From Beijerinckiaceae bacterium (lineage in GTDB: Bacteria > Pseudomonadota > Alphaproteobacteria > Rhizobiales > Beijerinckiaceae): a stretch of DNA of 53,115 nt. The DNA is taken from assembly GCA_947474545.1 (NCBI GenBank), contig CANJJI010000011.1, forward strand, positions 1-53,115, given 5' to 3'. Within the stretch, counting starts at the first letter, position 1; the number at the start of each line of letters is the position of its first letter. Positions 16,612 through 24,425 of this stretch are shown here, piece by piece. The notes below the pieces were generated by a model. It was given only the letters and a program-made list of their open reading frames with translations, was not told where the DNA came from and did no database searches. The translations under genes were made by a program, and so were the position numbers.

Positions 16612-17568
16612 TCACAAATCCAGCACCAGCCTTGCGCTCTTGCTGCCTGAGCAGCAGATCATCATGGTCTTGCTCGCCTTGCGCTCGCTGTCGGTGAGGA
16701 TGTTGTCGCGGTGGTCGGGTGTGCCTGAGACAACCACGGTTTCGCAGGCGCCGCAGACGCCTTCTTCGCAGGAATAGGTCATGTCGACACCCGCGTCGCG
16801 CAGCACCTGCAGAATGGTTTTGCCTTGAGGAACTTCAAATTCGCGGCCGGATTTTTTCAGCTGCACGATATAGCCGCCTTCAGTCGCAGCGGCTTCCTTG
16901 GCGGTGAAATATTCAATGTGCATCTGGCCGGGGGCGAGATCCTTCGTCGCCTCTTCATAGGCGGCAAGCATCGGACCAGGGCCGCAGCAATAAAAATGCG
17001 AGCCTGCGGGCGCGCTGGCGACGATGGCCTTCATGTCGAGAAACTTGCCATTGGCTTCGGAATCAAAATGCAGGGTTACTTCCGGGCGCTTGGACAATTC
17101 GTCGAGAAACGCCGCCTCTCCGCGCTCGCGGCATGAATAATACATCGTGAACGGCAAGCCCTTGGCGATCAGCCGCTCGGCCATACAGCGGATGGGCGTG
17201 ATGCCGATGCCGCCAGCAATCAGCACCGTATGGGGTGCCGTCAAATCGAGCGGGAAATTGTTGCGGGGTCCGCCGATCTTGACGATCTGGCCGACCTTCA
17301 AATGATCATGAATATAGATCGAGCCGCCACGGCTGGTGCGATCGCGCTTGATGCCGACGATATAGCTCTCCCGCGGCCCTTCCGTCGTTGTGAGCGAATA
17401 CTGCCGCATCATGCCGTTGGGCAGATGGATATCGATATGCGCGCCCGGCTCGACAGCTGGCAACAGGCCGCCTTCCGGGCGGCGGAATTCGTAGAGATGC
17501 GTCTCATGGGCAGCATAGGTAATGCTGGTGAGCCGCAGGTTCATAGTTGTATTATTGAGGTCGTTCAC
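16612..17568 (-). CDS. PDR/VanB-family oxidoreductase (FMN, NAD(P), plant-type [2Fe-2S])
   Basis: A 318-aa reductase laid out like phthalate dioxygenase reductase and vanillate demethylase reductase. The FMN-binding motif RQYSLT is at 55-60, the nucleotide-binding AGGIGITPI at 118-126, the CGPGPM block at 195-200 and a C-terminal plant-type ferredoxin domain with C267, C272, C275 and C305 or C306. It transfers electrons from NAD(P)H to an oxygenase. The start is GTG, one base after the stop of the upstream hydrolase, with AGG inside that gene as ribosome-binding site; an ATG 24 nt further in is an alternative. It is the last gene of a four-gene operon. No oxygenase alpha subunit lies nearby; its partner could be the Rieske protein at 11837-12208 or be encoded elsewhere. 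Confidence 0.9.
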   Translation of the reverse strand: MNDLNNTTMNLRLTSITYAAHETHLYEFRRPEGGLLPAVEPGAHIDIHLPNGMMRQYSLTTTEGPRESYIVGIKRDRTSRGGSIYIHDHLKVGQIVKIGGPRNNFPLDLTAPHTVLIAGGIGITPIRCMAERLIAKGLPFTMYYSCRERGEAAFLDELSKRPEVTLHFDSEANGKFLDMKAIVASAPAGSHFYCCGPGPMLAAYEEATKDLAPGQMHIEYFTAKEAAATEGGYIVQLKKSGREFEVPQGKTILQVLRDAGVDMTYSCEEGVCGACETVVVSGTPDHRDNILTDSERKASKTMMICCSGSKSARLVLDL

Positions 17569-17569
17569 G

Positions 17570-18409
17570 TCATTCTACCTGTTCAAGAAACGCGAGGGTC
17601 CGCGTGTTGAATTCATCCGCGCATTCGATATTGCCCATGTGGCCAGCATTTTCAAATACATGCAGATCGCAGCGCGGGATTTGCGGCACAAAGCCATCGG
17701 TATAGCCGGGCGCACGCAGGGGATCGTGGCGGCCGGCAAATACCAGCACCGGCACTTTGATATTGGCGTAATTGATTTGGTCGCGTTCTGTGCGCGCTGA
17801 AGGTCCGCGGAAGGGCGCCTTGAAGCGCGCAACGGCAGTGGCTTCCCAAGCGCCGGGCAGGTTCGCCATTTCAACGCGCCGCGCGACATATTCTTCGCTG
17901 GCGCCCCACGCCTTGTTCACGAACATGGTGTCGACGATGCGGCGCATATGTTCCGGCGTACCGTCGTAGGAATTGAGCACCTTGCGGGCGTCGTTATCGG
18001 GAGATTCACCACCGCCGCAGCAACAAGTGACGCTTTTCAGCGGCCAGTCAGGCAAGTTGCGCGCCGCCACCATAAGGCAAAGCCCTCCCGACATGGATGA
18101 GCCCATGATGTGTACAGGCCCGGTTTCCATGATCTCGATGAAGCGCCGGATATGACGGATGCGCCGCCCGAACTGATCGTTGAAATCAAACACCTTGTCG
18201 GTAAGGCCAAAGCCCAGATGATCGGGCGCGAGCACGTGAAAATGCTGCGCCAGAAACGGCAAATTATATTCCCAGGTGAATTCGGCGCAGCCGCCAAATT
18301 CAGCCGAATGCAGAAGCACGATTGTAGGCTTCTTGCCGCGATGCTGGTCACCCGCTTCGTAGTAATGTGTGCGGGTTCCATCGACGGAAATATATTTGCC
18401 TTCCTTCAT
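17570..18409 (-). CDS. Alpha/beta hydrolase, MhpC-like meta-cleavage-product hydrolase type
   Basis: A 279-aa alpha/beta hydrolase similar in layout to the C-C hydrolases MhpC/BphD. The oxyanion segment is LLHSAEFGG (residues 32-40), the nucleophile elbow GSSMSGG (103-109, Ser105, with Ser where the last Gly usually is), the acid is in AGRHDPLRAP and the base is in ENAGHMGNIE. The ATG overlaps the stop of the upstream flavin monooxygenase (ATGA), so the two are translationally coupled, and the reductase starts one base after its stop. Hydrolysis of a ring-cleavage product or ester is the likely role; the substrate is not determined. Confidence 0.87.
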   Translation of the reverse strand: MKEGKYISVDGTRTHYYEAGDQHRGKKPTIVLLHSAEFGGCAEFTWEYNLPFLAQHFHVLAPDHLGFGLTDKVFDFNDQFGRRIRHIRRFIEIMETGPVHIMGSSMSGGLCLMVAARNLPDWPLKSVTCCCGGGESPDNDARKVLNSYDGTPEHMRRIVDTMFVNKAWGASEEYVARRVEMANLPGAWEATAVARFKAPFRGPSARTERDQINYANIKVPVLVFAGRHDPLRAPGYTDGFVPQIPRCDLHVFENAGHMGNIECADEFNTRTLAFLEQVE

Positions 18410-19575
18410 TCGGCGGCGGCTTTCGCATTCAAGGGCTGGCTGCGCGGCAGATCGCGGATCTGCGGATACACTTCCTTCGCGAACAGGGTCATGTTCTTGA
18501 CCGTGCTGGCATGGTCGAGGAAGCCGGCCTGCATCATCATCAGGAGATTGTCGAGACCGCCGGTCAGCTCATAGAGGCGCTTGATCTGCTTCACGACAAC
18601 GTCAGGTGTTCCATAGATCAGCACGCCCTGATCCTTGAGATATTCGATGGATTGCTTGCGCATCGCCTCGGTGCGGCCGGTGAACGTGCCCTTGAGGGCA
18701 GCCACGTTGAAATCAACCGGCACATAGCCCGGAGGATTGCGGTATTGCGGCTCAGTCTTGGCGTCGAGATACCAAGTTAGCGCCTTCGCTCCCTTTTCGG
18801 CTTCCTCCATATTATCGCCGACGAACACCAGCGGCATATAGGACGTGCCGCCGCCATCGGGCATGCCGGTGTCGACGTGCGCGCTGCGATAGGCGTCGAA
18901 CATCCACTTCACTTTTGTGTGCGGCTGCAGGAAGGTGGCGAAGGTGATGCCGCGGCTGGCGGCGCGCTTGATGTTGTCGAGATCGCTCGAACCGGTGATC
19001 CAGACTTGCGGATGGGGCGATTGCAGCGGGCGCGGCCAGATGTTGACAGCGCGGCGGTGCGTAAACTGGCCTTCGAAATTAAACGGGCCATCGGTCGTGG
19101 TCCAGGCCTTGATGCACAGATCAATGCCTTCCCAGAGACGTTCGACCGTCTGGGTGGGATTGCTGTTGGCCGCGAAGACTTCATACGGCACGCCGCGCAC
19201 AAATCCCGCATCCAGACGGCCGCGTGAAATGCAATCGATCATCGCCATTTCCTCGGCGATGCGGATGGGGTCGCCGCGATTGGCGATGGGGTTGCCGAGA
19301 ATGCAGATGCGTCCCTTGCTCGTCTGCCGCGCCAGAATCGCCGCAGTGAGAGGCACACAGGTGTCCATGCAGGTGGCGGTCTGATGATGCTCGTTGAGCA
19401 CCATGTTGAGGCCAAGATCGTCGGCAATCATATATTCGTCGAGATAGCGGTTATAAAGATCGGCTCCCACCTTCGGGTCGAAGTGCTTGCTGGCCAATGA
19501 CACGCGCATGGTGGACATATCCTCCATGGGCGGTAGATGCGGATAGGGCATTTCAGTAAAGAACCAGGCCTGCAT
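18406..19575 (-). CDS. LLM-class (luciferase-like) flavin-dependent monooxygenase
   Basis: A 389-aa TIM-barrel protein of the bacterial luciferase family, which uses reduced FMN and O2 to oxidise substrates. The conserved N-terminal blocks NMVLNEHHQT and AEEMAMIDCISRGRLDAGFVRG are present, as is the SSDLDNIKRAASRG block after the central barrel. GGGAG precedes the ATG. It follows the alpha/beta hydrolase at 19602-20387 by 26 nt and overlaps the next hydrolase gene by four bases. No separate flavin reductase is present in the cluster; the PDR-type protein or a distant gene may supply reduced flavin. The substrate is unknown. Confidence 0.9.
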   Translation of the reverse strand: MQAWFFTEMPYPHLPPMEDMSTMRVSLASKHFDPKVGADLYNRYLDEYMIADDLGLNMVLNEHHQTATCMDTCVPLTAAILARQTSKGRICILGNPIANRGDPIRIAEEMAMIDCISRGRLDAGFVRGVPYEVFAANSNPTQTVERLWEGIDLCIKAWTTTDGPFNFEGQFTHRRAVNIWPRPLQSPHPQVWITGSSDLDNIKRAASRGITFATFLQPHTKVKWMFDAYRSAHVDTGMPDGGGTSYMPLVFVGDNMEEAEKGAKALTWYLDAKTEPQYRNPPGYVPVDFNVAALKGTFTGRTEAMRKQSIEYLKDQGVLIYGTPDVVVKQIKRLYELTGGLDNLLMMMQAGFLDHASTVKNMTLFAKEVYPQIRDLPRSQPLNAKAAAE

Positions 19576-19601
19576 GTTGTTCTCCCTTGAGGTCGCGCGT
19601 G

Positions 19602-20387
19602 TCAGGCCAGAAAGCCGTTCAGTGTTTTCATGAATGCATCGGGTTGTTCGATATGCGGAAAATGTCCGGCAGATGCGATCGTTTCGAATTTGGCGCCGGG
19701 TATGAGCTCCGCATAGGCCTTGCCATAGGCGGGTTTCGTGAGGCCGTCATTGGCGCCCCAGATCACCAAAGTCGGCGTCTTGATGCGATGCAGGCGGCGC
19801 TTCAGTTTGGGATTATGCATATAAGGTTCCCAGCAGAACCGGGCGAAGGTTTCTATGTTTTGGGCCACAACAGTGAGCTGATCGTCGCTCATCGCGGCAA
19901 AGTCGCGCTTGCCTTTGGCGGCATCATGCCATTTCCAGGTGGCCACCTTGTCGGGATGCTGGGTCCACATATCCTCGATGTCGACATCGAACGGGCCGCC
20001 GATCTTTACGCCATAGGCGTCCACCAGCACCAGTTTTCCGATCAGGCTGTCGTCTTTGGTCGCCATTTCTGCAGCAATCCAGCCGCCGAGCGAGAAGCCG
20101 AGGATATCGGTGCTTTTGAGTTTCATCGCCTCGATCAGATCGAGATAGACATAGGCGATATCGTCCACATTGGTCATCCAGTCCGGGCGCGGTGAATGGC
20201 CGAACCCCGGCGGCGAGGGGATAATCACCTGACGTGTTTTGGCCAGCGCATCGACGAATGGCAGATGGTTTTCCAGCTGATCCTCGCTGGACAGCAATAG
20301 GAGAGGCGCGCCACTGCCGCGAATGTCGACTTCAAGCTGGACGCCGCCAACATTCATCAGGCGGGACTTCGTATCTGCGGACGTCAT
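19602..20387 (-). CDS. Alpha/beta hydrolase
   Basis: A 261-aa hydrolase with the nucleophile elbow GFSLGG (residues 97-102, Ser99), the acid in WGANDGLTKPA and the catalytic His in ASAGHFPHIEQPDAF. The fold and spacing match the general esterase/C-C hydrolase/haloperoxidase group. AGGGAG lies upstream of the ATG. It is the first gene of the four-gene minus-strand operon with the luciferase-like monooxygenase, the MhpC-like hydrolase and the reductase. Having two different alpha/beta hydrolases in one operon suggests successive ester or C-C bond cleavages. Confidence 0.87.
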   Translation of the reverse strand: MTSADTKSRLMNVGGVQLEVDIRGSGAPLLLLSSEDQLENHLPFVDALAKTRQVIIPSPPGFGHSPRPDWMTNVDDIAYVYLDLIEAMKLKSTDILGFSLGGWIAAEMATKDDSLIGKLVLVDAYGVKIGGPFDVDIEDMWTQHPDKVATWKWHDAAKGKRDFAAMSDDQLTVVAQNIETFARFCWEPYMHNPKLKRRLHRIKTPTLVIWGANDGLTKPAYGKAYAELIPGAKFETIASAGHFPHIEQPDAFMKTLNGFLA

Positions 20388-20477
20388 TTTAATCTCCCTG
20401 TTCTGGCCCGGAAGATCCGCGCCCGTAGCGCCTTGGTGACGCTCTTGAATTATTGGCGCCGGCTGCGCCGCGTTCGA

Positions 20478-21641
20478 TTATGATTTGGCGAGTTCCGGAA
20501 TTGCCTCTTGTTTGTGAATATGAATGCCGTAGCCTTCAAGGCCAACGACTTTCTGCTTGCTGTTTGTCAGCAGGACCATGTTGCGAACGCCGATATCCAG
20601 CAAAATCTGCGCGCCGACGCCGAACTGGCGCAGCACCTCGATAGGCGCGCGCGGGGCCTCGCCTTCGCGTTCGGCCAGCGCGCGGCTCATGAAGTTCTCA
20701 TTGGGGTCGCGCATCAGCACGATCACGCCACGGTTTTCCCTGGCGATCAGGCGCATGCAGGATTCAAGCTCACCTCCGCGCGGACGCGGTGCGCCACCGA
20801 AAAAAGCGCCCGGTGTCGTATCGCCAAGGCCGTCGGCGAAGATGTTGGATTGATGCATGCGCACCAGCACCGGCTCGTCGCCCGAGACATTGCCACGGAT
20901 CAGCGCAATATGTTCAACCGATCCGATCTTGTTGCGGTAGACGCGCAGGTCGAATTCGCCGCCAAAGCGGCTGTTGATCTTGCTGACGCCCACCAGATCG
21001 ACCAGCTTTTCGTTGCGGCGGCGGTAGGAAATCAGGTCGGCAATGGTCGCTATCTTCAGCCCGTGCAATTGCGCAAACGGCACGAGATCGGGCATACGCG
21101 CCATGGTGCCGTCATCGTTCATGATCTCGCAGATGACGCCCGAGGGGTTCATCCCGGCGAGGCGGGAGATGTCTACAGCAGCTTCCGTGTGCCCGGTCCG
21201 CACGAGAACGCCGCCCTCCTGGGCGACCAGCGGGAAGATATGGCCGGGCGACACAATATCGCGGGCGCCCTTGGCCGGATCGATGGCAGTCAGCACCGTA
21301 TGGGCGCGGTCGGCGGCCGAAATGCCCGTTGTGACGCCATCGCGCGCCTCGATGGAGACGGTGAAAGCGGTGGAATGGCGCGCCTGGTTCTTGCGCGCCA
21401 TCAGGTCAAGTCCAAGCTCTTCCGTGCGTTCACGCGTCATCGAAAGACAGATCAGCCCGCGCCCATGCTTGGCCATGAAATTGATAATTTCCGGCGTGAC
21501 CCTTTCGGCGGGAATGACGAGATCGCCTTCATTTTCGCGGTCTTCGTCGTCAACGAGGATGAACATCTTGCCAGCGCGCGCATCCTCGATCACTTCCTCA
21601 ATGGAGGATAGCCAGGCATGGTGTTCGGGGGACATACGCAA
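20478..21641 (-). CDS. ribBA: 3,4-dihydroxy-2-butanone-4-phosphate synthase with degenerate GTP cyclohydrolase II domain
   Basis: A 387-aa two-domain protein of riboflavin biosynthesis. The RibB half (about residues 10-205) has the metal/substrate loop [10 protein letters not shown] (31-40), RHSTAFTV and the [13 protein letters not shown] block, so it should make the four-carbon riboflavin precursor from ribulose 5-phosphate. The second half resembles GTP cyclohydrolase II but lacks the three zinc cysteines: the region that should read ECLTGD...C.C is [13 protein letters not shown]. This half is therefore probably not a cyclohydrolase, a known situation in alphaproteobacterial RibBA proteins, and a separate ribA is expected elsewhere. 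No FMN riboswitch is visible in the 190-nt leader. Confidence 0.9.
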   Translation of the reverse strand: MRMSPEHHAWLSSIEEVIEDARAGKMFILVDDEDRENEGDLVIPAERVTPEIINFMAKHGRGLICLSMTRERTEELGLDLMARKNQARHSTAFTVSIEARDGVTTGISAADRAHTVLTAIDPAKGARDIVSPGHIFPLVAQEGGVLVRTGHTEAAVDISRLAGMNPSGVICEIMNDDGTMARMPDLVPFAQLHGLKIATIADLISYRRRNEKLVDLVGVSKINSRFGGEFDLRVYRNKIGSVEHIALIRGNVSGDEPVLVRMHQSNIFADGLGDTTPGAFFGGAPRPRGGELESCMRLIARENRGVIVLMRDPNENFMSRALAEREGEAPRAPIEVLRQFGVGAQILLDIGVRNMVLLTNSKQKVVGLEGYGIHIHKQEAIPELAKS

Positions 21642-21720
21642 ACCTCTTCTCGCGGCGGCAAGTTGGGAACCTGCCCTTATTTGTGCTGTGGCCGCTGCTA
21701 TTCAACCTGCTCACGGGTTT

Positions 21721-21748
21721 CTTGTATCGAACCCCCGACAGCGGTCAA
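21721..21748 (-). promoter_or_regulatory. Putative sigma70-type promoter of ribBA
   Basis: On the minus strand TTGACC (21743-21748) and TACAAG (21721-21726) are spaced by 16 nt, about 75 nt upstream of the ribBA start. Confidence 0.4.
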
Positions 21749-21832
21749 GGGCGCAACTGCCGGGGAGTCATGCGTCTGGCGCGGGACATGCTCCATTCGG
21801 AGCAAAAGCGTGGCGGGTTTAGTGTCGGGCGG

Positions 21833-22858
21833 TTAGTCCAGAATCTGTCCGCCGTCCCAGCTCATGGCGAGCCGGCCCATCATGATTCGGTAGGCGTCGC
21901 TGGCAATAATGGCCCGGTAGAACCCGCGGATATCGCGCCCATCGGCTGCGGCCAGGCCCGCTGTGGCGTCTGTGCTATGTGGGAACAGCCGGGCGATGAT
22001 GCGCGCCTTTCCATCCTGCGTGAGTGGTGAGGCGGGATCGCTGCTTTCGCCGCGCAGCAATATCTCCAGCATCAGGTCCGGATCGAATTTCGGCAATTGA
22101 GCAAAAAGCGCGCCTGTCAATACCTTTGCGAAAGCATGATCGGGGTGATCCTCGCGGAATGGCGCACGATTGGTATGGCCAAGATGGGGGACTGCAAGCC
22201 ATTCGGCCTTTTCGCGTGGAAAACGCGCAAGCAACTCTGTATTCTCTTGAGCAATGTAAAACCGGTTCAATCCCTCAAACAACACAAACTCATATCCCCG
22301 GGCCAGGAGCTGCGGCTCCCAGTCCTGCCAGTTTTCGGCCATCGAGCCGGGCGCAACGGCTTCACACAATATGATGCGCGGACGGTAACGGCTGAAATTA
22401 TTGCCAGCGAGGACTTCGCCTTCAGCGCCCTCCACATCGATTTTCAGAAAATCAATCGTTGTAACGCCATGGCGTTCACACAAGGAGGCCAGCGTCTCCA
22501 TGGGCTTTTTCACTGTTTTGTAACCCGCGCCGAACTCACCGGCCTTTTGAGCGTATTGGCTCACGGTCGTGGAAAATCCGTGCAGACGTTCGACCGCATG
22601 AAACTCGGCAACTCCCGTTTCCCGCCCCAGAACGCAACAGGTCACGAGATCACGCGGGCGCATATAACGATAAAGGCTGGCCAGTTCTTCCTGCGGTTCT
22701 ACGGCGATGCCGTTCCATCCGCGCAGATAAAACCAGCAGGACACATTGTCAGCGACGGGATGGCCCGCGCCGACATCTATATAGAAGCCCTTCGCCTGTT
22801 CGCCGAAGACGCGCGACAGGTGGTAGTCTTCAAGATTCTGGGCGTAGGACATGTCCAT
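21833..22858 (-). CDS. FkbM-family methyltransferase
   Basis: A 341-aa SAM-dependent methyltransferase of the FkbM type. Motif I is FYIDVGAGHPVADN (from about residue 25), with the acidic VEP at the end of strand 2, and the family block IDFLKIDVEGAEGEVLAG follows. The C-terminal 150 residues form an extension without a recognised domain. Family members methylate hydroxyl groups of polyketides, glycans or lipids; a surface glycan is a common target in alphaproteobacteria. It stands alone, 191 nt from ribBA and divergent from the small exported-protein gene. Confidence 0.85.
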   Translation of the reverse strand: MDMSYAQNLEDYHLSRVFGEQAKGFYIDVGAGHPVADNVSCWFYLRGWNGIAVEPQEELASLYRYMRPRDLVTCCVLGRETGVAEFHAVERLHGFSTTVSQYAQKAGEFGAGYKTVKKPMETLASLCERHGVTTIDFLKIDVEGAEGEVLAGNNFSRYRPRIILCEAVAPGSMAENWQDWEPQLLARGYEFVLFEGLNRFYIAQENTELLARFPREKAEWLAVPHLGHTNRAPFREDHPDHAFAKVLTGALFAQLPKFDPDLMLEILLRGESSDPASPLTQDGKARIIARLFPHSTDATAGLAAADGRDIRGFYRAIIASDAYRIMMGRLAMSWDGGQILD

Positions 22859-22980
22859 CTTTGATCAGGCTCCAATTGCGATGTGGCGCTGGCTGCACAC
22901 AGACGTCCCCGTGTCAGAACCAGATAGTCCGGCCCGGCAGGAACACCAAACCGTCACGATTTTTTTTAGACCGATTTTCC

Positions 22981-22998
22981 GTGTGCGCCTGCGCACAC
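22981..22998. repeat. Short palindrome upstream of the exported-protein gene
   Basis: GTGTGCGC and GCGCACAC form a perfect 8-bp stem with a 2-nt loop about 80 nt before the small gene. It may be an operator or leader hairpin. Confidence 0.4.
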
Positions 22999-23021
22999 CG
23001 TCCTGCAACGCTCTCCCCTAT

Positions 23022-23047
23022 TCTCCAATCATCGCCGGTGAGCAAGA
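23022..23047 (+). promoter_or_regulatory. Conserved 26-nt leader element, copy 1
   Basis: This 26-nt segment, starting TCTCCAATCATCGCC, is identical to 45935-45960, and both lie about 30 nt before the start codon of the paralogous 95-aa genes. Exact conservation in a noncoding leader whose flanks have diverged suggests a regulatory or transcription-start element. Confidence 0.5.
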
Positions 23048-23078
23048 AGCCCCGGCCAACTGAAACAGGAGAGAGACC

Positions 23079-23366
23079 ATGAACACCTTCGCGAAAAAGA
23101 CCCTGACCACAGTTTTCGCCGCCCTCACCCTGGGCATCACCCTCGCCGCGACATCTGCGCCTGCCGAAGCCCGCTGGGGCCGCAATGCAGGCATCTTCGG
23201 TGGTGTTGCCGCCGGTCTGGTTGGAGCAGCGATTATCTCCAATCACTATGCCCGTCCTGCTTACGCCGCCCCGGTTTACGGCGGCGAATGTTGGACCGAG
23301 CGCCGCGCCGTCTACAACAGCTGGGGCGATTTCGTCGGCTACCGTCCCCAGCGTGTCTGCAACTGA
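23079..23366 (+). CDS. Small exported protein with Gly/Ala-rich segment, copy 1
   Basis: A 95-aa protein with a Sec signal peptide (charged start, hydrophobic residues about 9-25, likely cleavage after APAEA at 28-32). Then come a glycine/alanine-rich stretch (FGGVAAGLVGAAI) and a C-terminal part with two cysteines (ECWTERRAVYNSWGDFVGYRPQRVC pattern; Cys at about 72 and 94) that could form a disulfide. No function is known to me. The gene has an AGGAGAG ribosome-binding site and a strong terminator, so it is monocistronic. A paralogue of the same length at 45990-46277 differs by roughly ten residues and shares the leader. Confidence 0.85.
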   Translation: MNTFAKKTLTTVFAALTLGITLAATSAPAEARWGRNAGIFGGVAAGLVGAAIISNHYARPAYAAPVYGGECWTERRAVYNSWGDFVGYRPQRVCN

Positions 23367-23412
23367 GAATCGGCGCTGCGATAGCGACCCCCTCGCTCTG
23401 GCAGCTGCCCGT

Positions 23413-23448
23413 AAGCCCTTCCGGTCCCCCTCCGGAAGGGCTTTTTTT
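23413..23448 (+). terminator. Rho-independent terminator of the exported-protein gene
   Basis: A 12-bp stem, core GCCCTTCCGG/CCGGAAGGGC, with a 7-nt loop is followed by seven T. It starts 47 nt after the stop codon. Confidence 0.92.
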
Positions 23449-23513
23449 CGATTCCTGTTTGGGGCAAATAGAATTCATGCTTGACCGGAGCGAGCAAAAA
23501 AAACGGGGAAAAT

Positions 23514-24410
23514 ATGACCGACCCATTCACGAGCGAAAGATCAGAGATCGCCAGGCGCGTTTCCGCGGCGGGTAAAGTCTTCAACGAAGAAACCATCGCC
23601 ATATTTGCCCCGCTCTATGCGGCCCTGCATGCGCGTACGATAAAGCCTGCGATCAAGATCGCCCGCGACTTTTCCTACGGGCCCCACACGGAAAGGCACC
23701 TTCTGGACGTTCATACGCTCGAGGGGGCCAGCGGCGGCGCAAAGCCCATCGTCATCTTTTTCCACGGCGGCGGCCTGGTGCGCGGCAACAAGGACGGCGG
23801 AGGACCATTTTTCGGAAATTTCGCCAGCTTTTTTGCGGCCAATGGCGCAATTGGTATCAACGCAACCTATCGGCTGGCGCCGGAAATCCAATGGCCGGAA
23901 GGTGCGCGCGACGTCGGCGCGGCGGCGGCCTGGGCCGCTGCCCATGCGTCTGAATTCGGCGGGGACCCACAAAAGATCGTTCTGGTGGGACATTCGGCCG
24001 GCGCTACACACGTGGCGAACTATGTCTACCGCCCCGATCTTCATCCAAAGACTGGGCCGAACTTTTGTGCGGCGATTCTCATGAGCGGCGTTTATGGCAT
24101 TGATGCGGAAAACCCTCCGCCCAATCACCGCGCCTATTACGGCGAGGACCGCAGCAAATATCCCGCCATGCAGGTGGTGGGCAATGCTGACGCCTGCAAA
24201 TTTCCGGTGCTCGTCACCGTCGCCGAAAATGATCCCCTGCGCTTTGAAAGCGGGGCCTACAAATTGCTGGCGGAGCTGGTGGAAAAAGGCGCGCCTAATC
24301 CACGCGTCAAACAATTCCTCGGGCACAATCACATATCGCCCGCGCTGGCGACCGGGACGGGCGACAGCGATATCGAGGAGACATTGCTGTCGTTTCTGGC
24401 CACGCTATAG
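23514..24410 (+). CDS. Alpha/beta hydrolase fold-3 esterase (HSL family)
   Basis: A 298-aa carboxylesterase of the hormone-sensitive-lipase family. The oxyanion motif HGGG is at residues 84-87, the nucleophile motif GHSAG at 159-163 (Ser161), the acid in AENDPLRFES and the base His in LGHNHISP. The ATG at 23514 is preceded by GGGGAA; a TTG start 33 nt earlier lacks a ribosome-binding site. There is no signal peptide, so it acts in the cytoplasm on short esters or related arylformamides. It converges on the phosphorylase gene with a 15-nt gap. Confidence 0.88.
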   Translation: MTDPFTSERSEIARRVSAAGKVFNEETIAIFAPLYAALHARTIKPAIKIARDFSYGPHTERHLLDVHTLEGASGGAKPIVIFFHGGGLVRGNKDGGGPFFGNFASFFAANGAIGINATYRLAPEIQWPEGARDVGAAAAWAAAHASEFGGDPQKIVLVGHSAGATHVANYVYRPDLHPKTGPNFCAAILMSGVYGIDAENPPPNHRAYYGEDRSKYPAMQVVGNADACKFPVLVTVAENDPLRFESGAYKLLAELVEKGAPNPRVKQFLGHNHISPALATGTGDSDIEETLLSFLATL

Positions 24411-24425
24411 CCGACAGAAGCGCTT

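Noticed and set aside
20508-21611. 367-codon open frame antisense to ribBA
   Set aside because: Shadow of a clear riboflavin-synthesis gene; His/Asp/Gln-rich nonsense-like product.
21715-21745. tRNA T-arm-like GGTTCGA in the ribBA leader
   Set aside because: The T-stem cannot close and no anticodon or acceptor stem is present.
21642-21835. Possible FMN riboswitch ahead of ribBA
   Set aside because: I searched by eye for the conserved AGGGCGGGG and CCCACCGGCGG segments on the minus strand and did not find them.
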